Shown in pieces: positions 1 through 5,981 of a DNA stretch of 10,730 nt (position 1 is its first letter; each line of letters starts with the position of its first letter). The position numbers were made by a program, and so were the translations under genes. The notes under the pieces are model-generated. The model saw only the letters and a program-made list of their open reading frames with translations, was not told the origin of the DNA and ran no database searches. This stretch comes from Deltaproteobacteria bacterium (GTDB lineage Bacteria; Desulfobacterota_B; Binatia; Bin18), in NCBI GenBank assembly GCA_012271025.1, contig JAAXHF010000656.1, positions 1 through 10,730 of the forward strand, read 5' to 3'.

Positions 1-741
1 GACGAACACAGCCCGGAGCTGTGTCGCCTGGTCAACGACACCTATGCCGAAGCCTGCCGCCAGAGCCCCGAGCGTTTCAAAGCCTTTGCCAATATCCCGT
101 TCAACTCGCCCCAGGCCGCCCTGGCCGAGCTGGACCGGACGCTCAAGCTCCCCGGCTTTGTCGGGGCGCTGATCACCTCCAACGTGGGCGACACCTATCT
201 GCACACGCCGGAATTCTTTCCCTTCTGGGAAGAGGCCGAACGCCGCAGGATCCCCGTCTTCATGCACCCCAAACCGCCGCCCGGCTACCAGGACGATGAC
301 ATTGCTCCGCTGCTGGCCTTTCCCGCCGATACGACCCTGTCCACCATGAAGCTGCTGTACGGCGGCGTGTTTGAGCGCTGGCCGAACCTGATTCTCATCC
401 TCGCCCACCTGGGCGGCACGCTGCCCTACCTGGCCCGGCGTATCGACCTCGGCTTTGACGATCACCACTTCTCAGACCGCTACCGCCAGATCCCCCGCCG
501 GCCGAGCGAGTATATGCCCAAGCTGTACTTTGACACGGCGCTGGGCTGGCATAAGCCGGCCTTTGACTGCGCCTGCGCCCTGGTCGGTGTGGACCATCTG
601 GTCTACGGCTCGGACTATTTCATGCAGGACAGTCCGTTCATGCGCTGGACAAACGAGTTTCTGGACGGGCTGCCCCTGTCTCAAGACGACAAGAACAAAA
701 TTTACTACAAAAACGCGGAGCGCTTGTTGCAGGAGGACTGA
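1..741 (+). CDS. Amidohydrolase_2 family metal-dependent hydrolase/decarboxylase, 5' end outside window
   Basis: The frame is open from base 1 to the TGA at 739-741 (246 visible residues), so the N-terminus lies outside the window. Seen: FMHPK with a metal-ligand-type His at visible residue 89, LAHLGG with a second His at residue 136, and YGSDYF with the Asp at residue 205. These are in the order and spacing of the amidohydrolase_2 TIM barrel (PF04909), the family of ACMSD and gamma-resorcylate decarboxylase. The N-terminal metal-binding HxH/DxH strand would lie in the missing part. Family members hydrolyse or decarboxylate small cyclic or aromatic acids in the cytoplasm using one divalent metal. 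The substrate cannot be read from the sequence. An internal GTG at 184 is not the start, because coding sequence continues upstream in frame. The gene ends 9 bases before toxin-antitoxin debris. A second member of the family lies at 2724-3854. Confidence 0.9.
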   Translation, partial: DEHSPELCRLVNDTYAEACRQSPERFKAFANIPFNSPQAALAELDRTLKLPGFVGALITSNVGDTYLHTPEFFPFWEEAERRRIPVFMHPKPPPGYQDDDIAPLLAFPADTTLSTMKLLYGGVFERWPNLILILAHLGGTLPYLARRIDLGFDDHHFSDRYRQIPRRPSEYMPKLYFDTALGWHKPAFDCACALVGVDHLVYGSDYFMQDSPFMRWTNEFLDGLPLSQDDKNKIYYKNAERLLQED

Positions 742-750
742 GACGGCGAG

Positions 751-927
751 ATGGATTTAATGCGCCTGTCCATCTACAGCCAGGATAAGGAAGCCTTGAT
801 TGTCAGCGCATGGGAAATAACTCGGAAAGAAAAAAGAGCCTATGCCAAGAAGCAGCAAAAAGCCCGAACCTATTCCGCAGCACTTCTCAAATCTTGCGGA
901 GGCGGCGGAATTCTGGGACAGCCATGA
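751..927 (+). pseudogene. BrnT-like toxin remnant (C-terminal part only)
   Basis: A 58-codon frame from ATG 751 contains LIVSAWEITRKEKRAYAKK at about residues 17-35. This resembles the C-terminal strand and helix of BrnT-family toxins, typically ISAR-x-x-(T/S)-R-(K/R)-E-(R/K)-R-x-Y. The usual Arg of the SAR motif reads Trp (codon 811-813). BrnT proteins are RNase-fold toxins of about 90 residues. Here the N-terminal half is absent, since the neighbouring amidohydrolase ends only 9 bases upstream. No well-placed ribosome site serves ATG 751: the nearest AGGAGG lies inside the previous gene, about 15 bases away. The frame also runs 86 bases into the antitoxin rather than stopping near its start. 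I infer a dead 3' fragment. The family call rests on a short motif plus the adjacent cognate-type antitoxin. Confidence 0.5.
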
Positions 928-1122
928 CGTGACCGATTATTGGGAGTTGACCAAAGAGGCGGGCTTTGAGGTAGATATTCAGCGCCGTGTGTTTCTCACC
1001 GCTTTAGAACCGGAATTAGCCAAGAAGCTGACAGCCATGCCCATCGACAGGGAGTCTCGACAGAGACGCTTATCAATGTGTGGCTGACGGAAAAATTGAC
1101 AGCCGTGGGACAGCATAAGTGA
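842..1122 (+). pseudogene. CopG/BrnA-type antitoxin, frameshifted
   Basis: The frame from ATG 842 encodes FSNLAEAAEFWDSHDVTDYW near its N-terminus, then EVDIQRRVFLTALEPELAKKL. This is the layout of the CopG_antitoxin family (PF12441), partner of BrnT-like toxins. After LTA the frame turns to unrelated sequence and stops at 1087. In the next frame GVSTETLINVWLTEKL follows immediately and ends at TGA 1120-1122; this is the conserved DNA-binding end of the family. Adding one base between 1038 and 1039 restores LTAIAHRQGVST and one continuous protein of about 93 residues. The sequence therefore shows a one-base deletion that splits the ribbon-helix-helix region. It may be genuine decay or an assembly error. 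The start lies inside the toxin frame, the usual overlapping arrangement. Local GC is about 48%, well below the neighbours. Confidence 0.75.
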
Positions 1123-1140
1123 GGGAGTTGCCCGCCTCAC
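1119..1140. terminator. Possible bidirectional hairpin between convergent genes
   Basis: GTGAGG (1119-1124) and CCTCAC (1135-1140) form a perfect 6-bp inverted repeat with a 10-base loop. It sits in the 19-base gap between the antitoxin stop and the nitrilase-family stop and includes the antitoxin TGA. No T-run follows on either strand, so intrinsic termination is uncertain. Confidence 0.3.
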
Positions 1141-1141
1141 C

Positions 1142-2209
1142 TCATTTCGATGGCGCTTTCCAGATTCCCCGCTCCTGCATCAGCCCAATCTGTTTGTCGA
1201 TGACCTCGGCCTTGTACTCGGCGTGTTTGCCGGGGATGCGGTCGAGATAGCGGTTCTTGGGATAAATCGGCTTCTCGTAGATGAGCTGGGCCATTTCGGC
1301 CCGGATGTCTTTCATCCAATTTGTCACCTGGGCCGTGGCCCGGTGGTGGCGCAGGGCTTCGATGTCGATGACACCTCTGACATAGGTCGAGCCGTTGGTG
1401 TCGCGCTGCTTGCCGACGATCGTGCCTTTGTAGTCAACGATCATGGATTGGCCGCTGCCGGCGTCGATGGGCGTCTGGCTGTCCGGGTAGAGATGGTAGC
1501 CGCCGATGTTGGGCGCCACCACGTACATATTGTTCTCCAGGGCGCGAGCCCGGTTGGAGATCTCGAACATGTCGTTCTGGGTGAACGGACCGGGCAGGGA
1601 GGCGCGGTAGACCAGCTCGGCCCCGTTCATGGCCAGGCCGCGGCCGTTCTCGGGGTAATTGCCCTCCATCGCCATCATGATCCCCAGCCGCCCAATCGCG
1701 GTATCGGCGACCGGCCAGAAGGCGTCCAGGCTGCGACCGTACTTGTCAATCCACCAGTCGAACACGTCGTGCGGCGAGACCGAGCGCTCGCACGGCAGCA
1801 GGGAAGAAATCTTGTAGTGCTTGAGAATAAGGTTGCCGTCCGGGTCAAGAATGAAGCCGACATTAAAAAACAGGTTCGGCCAGTCCTCGTGGCGGGCCTT
1901 GGCCTGAGCCATGATGAACACCCCCCACTGGCGGGCCAGCTCGCCCAGCTGGTCGGTCTCGGGGCCGGGAATATCAATCGCGCAGGTGCGGGCGAATTCG
2001 GCGTGGTCAACGTCCAGCACCTCGTCGTTGAAACCCTGGAGCGCCCCCTCCGGGATGGCCAACAGCCGGACCGGGATATCGAGGTTCGACAGCCAGAACG
2101 CGGCCGTGGTCAGGCTTTTGATATGCTCGATGTTTTTCTGCATGTCCTCGCGCTTACGAATGCCCCAGAACGTAGGCACTAATCCAACGGCATTGTAGGG
2201 TTCAATCAT
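1142..2209 (-). CDS. Nitrilase-superfamily (AmiE-like) amidase homologue lacking the catalytic cysteine
   Basis: A 355-residue protein, close in length to aliphatic amidases. Nitrilase-superfamily enzymes hydrolyse amides or nitriles with a Glu-Lys-Cys triad. Seen: PEGALQGF with Glu54 at the catalytic Glu position; LILKHYKI with Lys133 at the Lys position; then LGIMMAMEGNYPE, which aligns with the AmiE nucleophile block IICDDGNYPE. The residue at the Cys position is Ala180 (GCG on the minus strand, 1670-1672), with the flanking GNYPE and MNGAELVYR intact. The fold is therefore well supported, but canonical covalent catalysis should not work. It could be a pseudoenzyme, a binding or regulatory subunit, or an enzyme with another mechanism. 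The start at 2209 is supported by a strong GGAGGAGG 5 bases upstream. It is transcribed divergently from the SnoaL gene and convergent with the antitoxin remnant. Confidence 0.9.
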   Translation of the reverse strand: MIEPYNAVGLVPTFWGIRKREDMQKNIEHIKSLTTAAFWLSNLDIPVRLLAIPEGALQGFNDEVLDVDHAEFARTCAIDIPGPETDQLGELARQWGVFIMAQAKARHEDWPNLFFNVGFILDPDGNLILKHYKISSLLPCERSVSPHDVFDWWIDKYGRSLDAFWPVADTAIGRLGIMMAMEGNYPENGRGLAMNGAELVYRASLPGPFTQNDMFEISNRARALENNMYVVAPNIGGYHLYPDSQTPIDAGSGQSMIVDYKGTIVGKQRDTNGSTYVRGVIDIEALRHHRATAQVTNWMKDIRAEMAQLIYEKPIYPKNRYLDRIPGKHAEYKAEVIDKQIGLMQERGIWKAPSK

Positions 2210-2235
2210 GCGCCTCCTCCATATCGGCAGCCCTG

Positions 2236-2264
2236 AAGATACAAGACCGTCCTGGGCTTGTAAA
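2236..2264 (-). promoter_or_regulatory. Sigma70-like promoter for the amidase-like gene
   Basis: On the minus strand TTTACA (plus 2259-2264) is followed after 17 bases by TATCTT (plus 2236-2241). Each hexamer differs from the consensus at few positions and the spacing is ideal. The predicted transcript start is about 20 bases before ATG 2209. Prediction from sequence only. Confidence 0.45.
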
Positions 2265-2306
2265 AGGCGGGGCGTGCGCTAAAGGTGAGCACAGGAGGAC
2301 TCGCCT

Positions 2307-2714
2307 ATGCAGACCGAAGAGACGCGCGCCCTGATCACAAGCTATTACGAAACCCTGCCGACCGGCAATCGAGACAAGCTGGCCTCGCTGCTGGCCGAGG
2401 ACGTGGAGTGGTACCCGCCCGAGAGTGCGCCGCTGGAGGTCGTCAGAGGCCGCGAGGCCGTCACCAAAGAGCTGGGGGGAGATACGCCCAAGCGCATCTT
2501 CGACATGAAGACCTTCCGCCTCAACATCCACCGCATTCTGGCCGACGGGGACACTGCGGTTGTCCAGCACTCCATTTCGGCCAAAACCCGCCAGGGCCAG
2601 CAGTACGACAACGAATACTGCTGGGTCTACCACTGTCGGGCCGGCCAGATCGCCAAAATTGAGGAGTACGCCGACACCCACAAGGCGGCGCGCATCATGG
2701 AGTGGGAAGACTGA
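2307..2714 (+). CDS. SnoaL-like / NTF2-fold protein
   Basis: A 135-residue protein with the SnoaL-like arrangement: an N-terminal helix (TRALITSYYETLPTGNRDKLASLL), then AEDVEWYPP, a VVRGREAV segment, and C-terminal strands ending in QYDNEYCWVYHCRAGQIAKI and EEYADTHKAA. NTF2-like proteins form a cone-shaped pocket and act as small isomerases, cyclases, dehydratases or binding proteins; the fold alone does not tell which. The length matches stand-alone single-domain members. ATG 2307 has AGGAGG at 2293-2298, 8 bases away. The gene shares a 97-base divergent promoter region with the amidase-like gene. It is convergent with an amidohydrolase only 9 bases away, and both stop codons lie in one palindrome. 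No signal peptide is seen, so it is probably cytoplasmic. Involvement in the neighbouring catabolism is inferred from position only. Confidence 0.8.
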   Translation: MQTEETRALITSYYETLPTGNRDKLASLLAEDVEWYPPESAPLEVVRGREAVTKELGGDTPKRIFDMKTFRLNIHRILADGDTAVVQHSISAKTRQGQQYDNEYCWVYHCRAGQIAKIEEYADTHKAARIMEWED

Positions 2715-2727
2715 GCCCCCGGCTCAG
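2711..2727. terminator. Palindrome spanning both convergent stop codons
   Basis: CTGAGCC (2711-2717), loop CCC, GGCTCAG (2721-2727): a perfect 7-bp stem. The SnoaL TGA (2712-2714) lies in one arm and the minus-strand amidohydrolase TGA (2724-2726) in the other. It suits a bidirectional transcription barrier, but no T-run follows on either strand. Confidence 0.4.
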
Positions 2728-3854
2728 ACTTCGAGGCCGAACAGCGTGGCCGCATTGCCGATCACCATCTGGTACACCTCGTCCTCGGGCACGCCAACAA
2801 AGTCCTGGGCGATCTGGCGCTGAGATTTTGGAAACGTGCCCTCGGTGTGCGGATAATCGGCGCCCCACATCAGGCGATCAACACCCATCAGTTCGCGGGT
2901 CAGGATACCGGCCCGGTCGTCTTCAAAGGTGGCCCAGAATTGCCGCTTGAAATAGCTGCTGGGCGGCGCGTCGAGCTTGGGCTGCATCCAGCGGTGATGA
3001 TCCTCCCACCAGTGGTCCATCAGACGCAGGATGCACGCAATCCAGCCGATGCCGCCCTCGGAGATGATGAACTTGAGGCGGGGGTGGCGCTGGGGAGCGC
3101 CGCTCCAGATCAGCTCGGTCAGGGCGTTCATGGGCTGAAACGCCTTCTCGTCCATGAAGGCCATGCCGGGACCGTTCTTGCGCGCCTTGGCGACGGTTGA
3201 GGCGCCGATATCCGCAGCCGTGCCCGAGTGGGCGACGGCCGGCAGCCCAATCTCTTCCAAACGCTCCCACAGCGGCTCATAGTCCGGATGGATGTACGGC
3301 TTGACGGGCACGGCGGCCGGAATCATGACCGCCTTGAGTCCGAGCGTGGCCGCCCGTTCGGCCTCTTCGGCCGCCCATTCCAGGGGGCCCTGCATGGGTA
3401 GAATTGCCGCGCCGAGCAGGCGCTGCGGGGCGTAGGAACAGAACTCGCTGAGCCAGTCGTTATAGACGCGGACGGCCGCGCGCTGATACGCGGCGTCGGC
3501 AATGCGATAGAACATCAGACTCCACTGGCCGGGATAGATGACTTCCGCCCGCAGATGGTCCAGATCCTGGTCTTTGAGCCGCTGGTGGGGATCTGAGGCG
3601 CCCGGCCGGGTATCCGCGTGACGGGCCACCGGCGACTCGACCTTGCCGGCGATTTTGCTCTCCAGGGCTGCCCCATCGAGGCCGACGGCGACCGGGTCGA
3701 GCCCATCGACAACGTAGAAGTCGATCGACTTGCGGGTTTCGATATGGGGCGCCCGGTCGCGAAAGCGGGCCTCCATGCGGCTGGTCCACAGATCGGCCGG
3801 TTCGACCACATGACCATCGGCTGACACGTATCCGCCGGCAAGGCTGCTCGACAT
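2724..3854 (-). CDS. Amidohydrolase_2 family protein
   Basis: A 376-residue complete protein. Seen near the N-terminus: SADGHVVEPADLW, with Asp13, His15 and Glu18 in the metal-binding first strand of the DxH-type subgroup of amidohydrolase_2 (PF04909). Further on come LPAVAHSG with a metal-ligand-type His, ISEGGIGWI, where many relatives have a His-containing motif, and MWGADYPHTEG near the C-terminus with the conserved Asp. Such proteins are cytoplasmic TIM-barrel hydrolases or decarboxylases of small organic acids. The specific substrate is unknown. The start is chosen for AAGGAG about 9 bases upstream of ATG 3854; no competing ATG sits near a better site. It is divergent from the EthD-like gene across a 192-base gap that carries a promoter for each, and convergent with the SnoaL-like gene. 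It is only distantly similar to the amidohydrolase at the left edge. Confidence 0.9.
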   Translation of the reverse strand: MSSSLAGGYVSADGHVVEPADLWTSRMEARFRDRAPHIETRKSIDFYVVDGLDPVAVGLDGAALESKIAGKVESPVARHADTRPGASDPHQRLKDQDLDHLRAEVIYPGQWSLMFYRIADAAYQRAAVRVYNDWLSEFCSYAPQRLLGAAILPMQGPLEWAAEEAERAATLGLKAVMIPAAVPVKPYIHPDYEPLWERLEEIGLPAVAHSGTAADIGASTVAKARKNGPGMAFMDEKAFQPMNALTELIWSGAPQRHPRLKFIISEGGIGWIACILRLMDHWWEDHHRWMQPKLDAPPSSYFKRQFWATFEDDRAGILTRELMGVDRLMWGADYPHTEGTFPKSQRQIAQDFVGVPEDEVYQMVIGNAATLFGLEV

Positions 3855-3914
3855 GCTGCGTTTCTCCTTCTCGCATTAACAGGTGGTGATAGACACGGCT
3901 GCGAACTGCCCGCC

Positions 3915-3944
3915 ATCCTAGAGTATCGGTCTCGGCTTTGGCAA
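3915..3944 (-). promoter_or_regulatory. Sigma70-like promoter for the amidohydrolase
   Basis: On the minus strand TTGCCA (plus 3939-3944), an 18-base spacer, then TAGGAT (plus 3915-3920). The predicted leader is about 50 bases. The -35 is good and the -10 moderate. Confidence 0.35.
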
Positions 3945-3972
3945 GACGCGCCGCCGATAGCCGGAACGCCGT

Positions 3973-4001
3973 TTGACTCTGGCCGAGCCAGCGGCTATAG
4001 C
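3973..4001 (+). promoter_or_regulatory. Sigma70-like promoter for the EthD-like gene
   Basis: TTGACT (3973-3978), a 17-base spacer, TATAGC (3996-4001). Predicted start near 4008, giving a leader of about 40 bases before ATG 4047. It lies back-to-back with the opposing promoter at 3915-3944, so one regulator could serve both. Confidence 0.5.
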
Positions 4002-4046
4002 TCCGCAGTCAGACACGGGCACCTCAGCCCGGACAAGGAGAAATAG

Positions 4047-4397
4047 ATGGTCAAGTTTGTTGCCTGCGCCCGTCGCAAAGCCGGTATGACAACCGCCGAG
4101 TTTCAGGACTACTGGAAGAACAACCACGGCCCGCTGGTCCGCAGCGTGCCTGAGTTTTGGGCCTATGTTCGCCGCTATGTCCAGGGCCACACCCTGAGTG
4201 AGCCGGTGCCCGGCTTCCCGCCCCAGGACGAAGCCCCGTTCGACGGCATTGCCGAGCTGTGGTTTGACAGCGTCGAGGACATTGGCAAAGCCTTCAGCCA
4301 TCCCCGTTATCTTGAAATCATCCGGCCCGATGAGCTGAAGTTTGTCGACTTTGCCAGCTCGCGCGTCTTCATTGTCGAAGATGTCGAGATTTCGTGA
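4047..4397 (+). CDS. EthD-domain protein
   Basis: A 116-residue protein with the EthD signature (PF07110, dimeric alpha-beta barrel): VKFVACARRKAGMT at the N-terminus, then TAEFQDYWKNNHGPLV with His27-Gly28-Pro29, a central PFDGIAELWFDSVED, and a C-terminal strand FASSRVFIVEDVEI. The family is named for EthD, which is needed for ethyl tert-butyl ether degradation. Members often sit beside catabolic or polyketide-like enzymes, and their chemistry is usually undefined. ATG 4047 has AAGGAG 6 bases upstream and a well-formed promoter about 45 bases further up. It is divergent from the amidohydrolase at 2724-3854, consistent with joint regulation. Its stop is followed within 5 bases by a perfect 8-bp hairpin that belongs to a repeated sequence. 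Assignment to the dimeric alpha-beta barrel fold is confident; the reaction is unknown. Confidence 0.85.
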   Translation: MVKFVACARRKAGMTTAEFQDYWKNNHGPLVRSVPEFWAYVRRYVQGHTLSEPVPGFPPQDEAPFDGIAELWFDSVEDIGKAFSHPRYLEIIRPDELKFVDFASSRVFIVEDVEIS

Positions 4398-4401
4398 GGC
4401 T

Positions 4402-4423
4402 GGGCAGGCACGGGGGCCTGCCC
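4402..4423. terminator. Perfect GC-rich hairpin after the EthD gene
   Basis: GGGCAGGC (4402-4409), a 6-base loop, GCCTGCCC (4416-4423): an 8-bp perfect stem in the gap between two convergent genes. No T-run follows. Its right arm is part of the direct repeat at 4416-4491, so it may be a dispersed repeat that happens to act as a transcription barrier. Confidence 0.4.
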
Positions 4424-4491
4424 CTACGCAATCACACCCGCGCGGGAACGGCACGTATGGGAGCCTGCCCCTACGCGCTCACACCCGCGCG
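4416..4491. repeat. Two-copy direct repeat, 29-bp core, 47-base period
   Basis: The core at 4416-4444 recurs at 4463-4491 with 27 of 29 bases identical (AA versus GC just after the shared CTACGC). Shared parts are GCCTGCCCCTACGC and TCACACCCGCGCG. Both copies lie in the 100-base non-coding gap between convergent genes. The motif resembles dispersed intergenic repeats of the CCTGCCCCTACG type; that resemblance is from memory and not checked. Confidence 0.7.
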
Positions 4492-4497
4492 AAGCGA

Positions 4498-5364
4498 CTA
4501 CAACCCCAGGATCTCGCGCTTCATGGCCGCCCGGATATGACACGGGCTGCCGGCCATCTCCGAGATCCGCAGATCGGCCGCCACACTGGCCAGGATCGCC
4601 GCCTCGGTCATATCGGCATCGGTCCGCTCGACCAGCAGCCGGGCCAGTTCGTCCACAGCCGCTCGCGCCGCCGCTTCGGCCGTTTTGCCAGTGCCCATGG
4701 TCTGGACCTCGTCCTGGGTGATCACGATCGGCTGGCTGAGGGGCAGTTCGGTGGCGACGTGGCAGCGCAGGGTGACTTCTGCCGCGATCTCCACCGCCGA
4801 GGCGGTGGCTTCGCCGTCGCCCATCCTGGCGTGTACGTCTTCGATGGTCAGCAGCCCGCCCTCGACAAACACCGGCAGAAAGACCGTTGAGCCAATCCCC
4901 AGCTGGCTGTTGCTCAGCTGACCGCCAAAATCTCCGCACGCCCCGCTTGGCTGTGAGCCCTCGGCTGGGGCCACGCCGATCTTGCTGATGTTGGGGATGA
5001 AGGGCAGGCTCAGGCTGTCGCTGTAGCGAAGGCGGTTGCCCTCAACCGGGACGACTTTTTTCCGAAACTCGACCTCATCTTTGAGCAGGCCAAAGCCCGG
5101 AATGGCCACCACATAGCCAAACCCCTGGGCGGCTTTGATGTCCAGGACTTCCACCGCCAGCACCTGGCCGGGTTGCACCCCCTCGATATGGACCGGCCCG
5201 GTCATGACCGTCAGCTGCTCCATGGGCCATTCCCCGCCCTCGTTCCAGTCCCGAAAGCGGTCGTTGGTTTCCATCACAAACACCTCCCCGGGCTTGACTT
5301 TGGCGGCTGCGGGGTGGTCGGCGTCAAACGTGCGCACGATGTGCTCTTTGCCAATGGTTTGCAT
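4498..5364 (-). CDS. Acetamidase/formamidase (FmdA/AmdA) family protein
   Basis: A 288-residue protein of the FmdA_AmdA family (PF03069), cytoplasmic enzymes that hydrolyse formamide, acetamide or related short amides to ammonia and the acid. Seen: GEVFVMETNDRF (E32, N34, D35), GPVHIEGVQPGQVLAVEVLDI at 57-76, GACGDFGGQLSNSQLGIGS at 141-159 and the diagnostic DVHARMGDGE at 176-185, followed by a long strand region AVEIAAEVTL. It is at the short end of the family, like many bacterial members, but all the motifs I expect are present, so it looks functional. ATG 5364 has AAAGGA about 8 bases upstream. It starts 23 bases after the stop of the GlcG/HbpS-like gene on the same strand, so the two probably form one transcript read leftwards. 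Whether formamide, acetamide or another amide is the substrate cannot be decided here. Confidence 0.9.
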   Translation of the reverse strand: MQTIGKEHIVRTFDADHPAAAKVKPGEVFVMETNDRFRDWNEGGEWPMEQLTVMTGPVHIEGVQPGQVLAVEVLDIKAAQGFGYVVAIPGFGLLKDEVEFRKKVVPVEGNRLRYSDSLSLPFIPNISKIGVAPAEGSQPSGACGDFGGQLSNSQLGIGSTVFLPVFVEGGLLTIEDVHARMGDGEATASAVEIAAEVTLRCHVATELPLSQPIVITQDEVQTMGTGKTAEAAARAAVDELARLLVERTDADMTEAAILASVAADLRISEMAGSPCHIRAAMKREILGL

Positions 5365-5387
5365 CTTCGGTTTCCTTTCTGTGGCGA

Positions 5388-5807
5388 TCAGTCGGCAATG
5401 GCGTCCAGACCGGCCTGGGAGCAGGCGATGTCTTCGTCAACCGTCCCCCCTCCGACCCCGATCCCACCGATGACTTCGCCGTTGACCACAATCGGCAGGC
5501 CGCCGCCGACCAGGGTCGCCCGCGAGAAGTGGGACAGGCCCACGACGAGCGACAGGTCGTCCTTGATGACACCGTACAGGTCTTTGGTGCCAACGCCGAA
5601 CAGGGCGGTAAAGGCCTTGCGTTGGCAGCCCTCAATGCCCAGCAGCAGCGCCCCATCCATACTGGCCAGGGCCTTGAGATTTCCGCCGCTGTCAATTACC
5701 GCCACGTTCTGTTTGCAGCCCAGCTCCTCGGCTTTGGCAACCGCCGCCGCCACCATCTTGGCAGCGGTCTCGTACGAGAGCATCTGTCTGGCATACGTGT
5801 TGGCCAT
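5388..5807 (-). CDS. GlcG/HbpS-like (DUF336) protein
   Basis: A 139-residue protein of the GlcG/HbpS-like family (PF03928). Seen: QNVAVIDSGGNLKALASMDGA, then QRKAFTALFGVGT, and the typical C-terminal block LVGGGLPIVVNGEVIGGIGVGG followed by a DEDIACSQAGLDAI helix. Family roles range from heme binding and redox sensing (HbpS) to accessory proteins in catabolic operons (GlcG); a few act as enzymes. I choose ATG 5807 because AAAGGAGG sits 7 bases upstream. The ATG two codons earlier (5813) would be only about 1 base from that site. Reading frame continues much further upstream without a stop, but that is non-coding or antisense sequence over the NUDIX gene. It is the first gene of an operon with the amidase. 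A large inverted repeat lies about 20 bases upstream of its start. Confidence 0.88.
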   Translation of the reverse strand: MANTYARQMLSYETAAKMVAAAVAKAEELGCKQNVAVIDSGGNLKALASMDGALLLGIEGCQRKAFTALFGVGTKDLYGVIKDDLSLVVGLSHFSRATLVGGGLPIVVNGEVIGGIGVGGGTVDEDIACSQAGLDAIAD

Positions 5808-5830
5808 AAGCATCCCTCCTTTGCTGTTAC

Positions 5831-5878
5831 AGGTGAACGATGATGATCTCCTCATTCGCAAGAGATCACCGTTCACCT
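5831..5878. promoter_or_regulatory. Long inverted repeat upstream of the GlcG/HbpS-like operon
   Basis: Left arm 5831-5850 and right arm 5862-5878 are complementary over AGGTGAACG and (A/G)TGATCTC, with one 3-base bulge in the left arm and an 11-base loop. It lies about 24 bases from ATG 5807 in a divergent region. It could be an operator for a dimeric regulator or a leader-RNA hairpin just above the ribosome site. Confidence 0.55.
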
Positions 5879-5880
5879 CT

Positions 5881-5909
5881 TCCGTACTCCGCTCGTGTGC
5901 CAGCGTCAA
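5881..5909 (-). promoter_or_regulatory. Weak candidate promoter for the GlcG/HbpS-like operon
   Basis: Minus strand TTGACG (plus 5904-5909), 17 bases, TACGGA (plus 5881-5886). The -35 is good, the -10 poor. If real, transcription would start inside the right arm of the inverted repeat at 5862-5878, which would favour an operator role for that repeat. Confidence 0.25.
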
Positions 5910-5928
5910 GTTTGCTCGGATGGCCGGT

Positions 5929-5958
5929 TTGACAAAGGTGCCCGAACAACAGAATAAT
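5929..5958 (+). promoter_or_regulatory. Strong sigma70-like promoter for the NUDIX-DMFase operon
   Basis: A perfect TTGACA (5929-5934), an 18-base spacer, then AATAAT (5953-5958, five of six consensus). Predicted start near 5965, leaving a short leader of about 17 bases that carries GGGAGG at 5970-5975 before the GTG start. Confidence 0.55.
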
Positions 5959-5981
5959 CGCCGGAAAACGGGAGGCTTAGC

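Noticed and set aside
1223..2182. 319-codon open frame on the plus strand
   Set aside because: Antisense to the well-supported AmiE-like gene. Its protein is low in family motifs and rich in the residues expected from a GC-rich shadow frame.
2258..2285. Promoter for the SnoaL gene (TTGTAA with TAAAGG)
   Set aside because: The spacing is 16 and the -10 match is poor, which is not enough to list as a feature.
4402..4491. CRISPR array
   Set aside because: There are only two repeat cores with a short uneven interval, a hairpin overlaps the first copy, and no cas genes are present.
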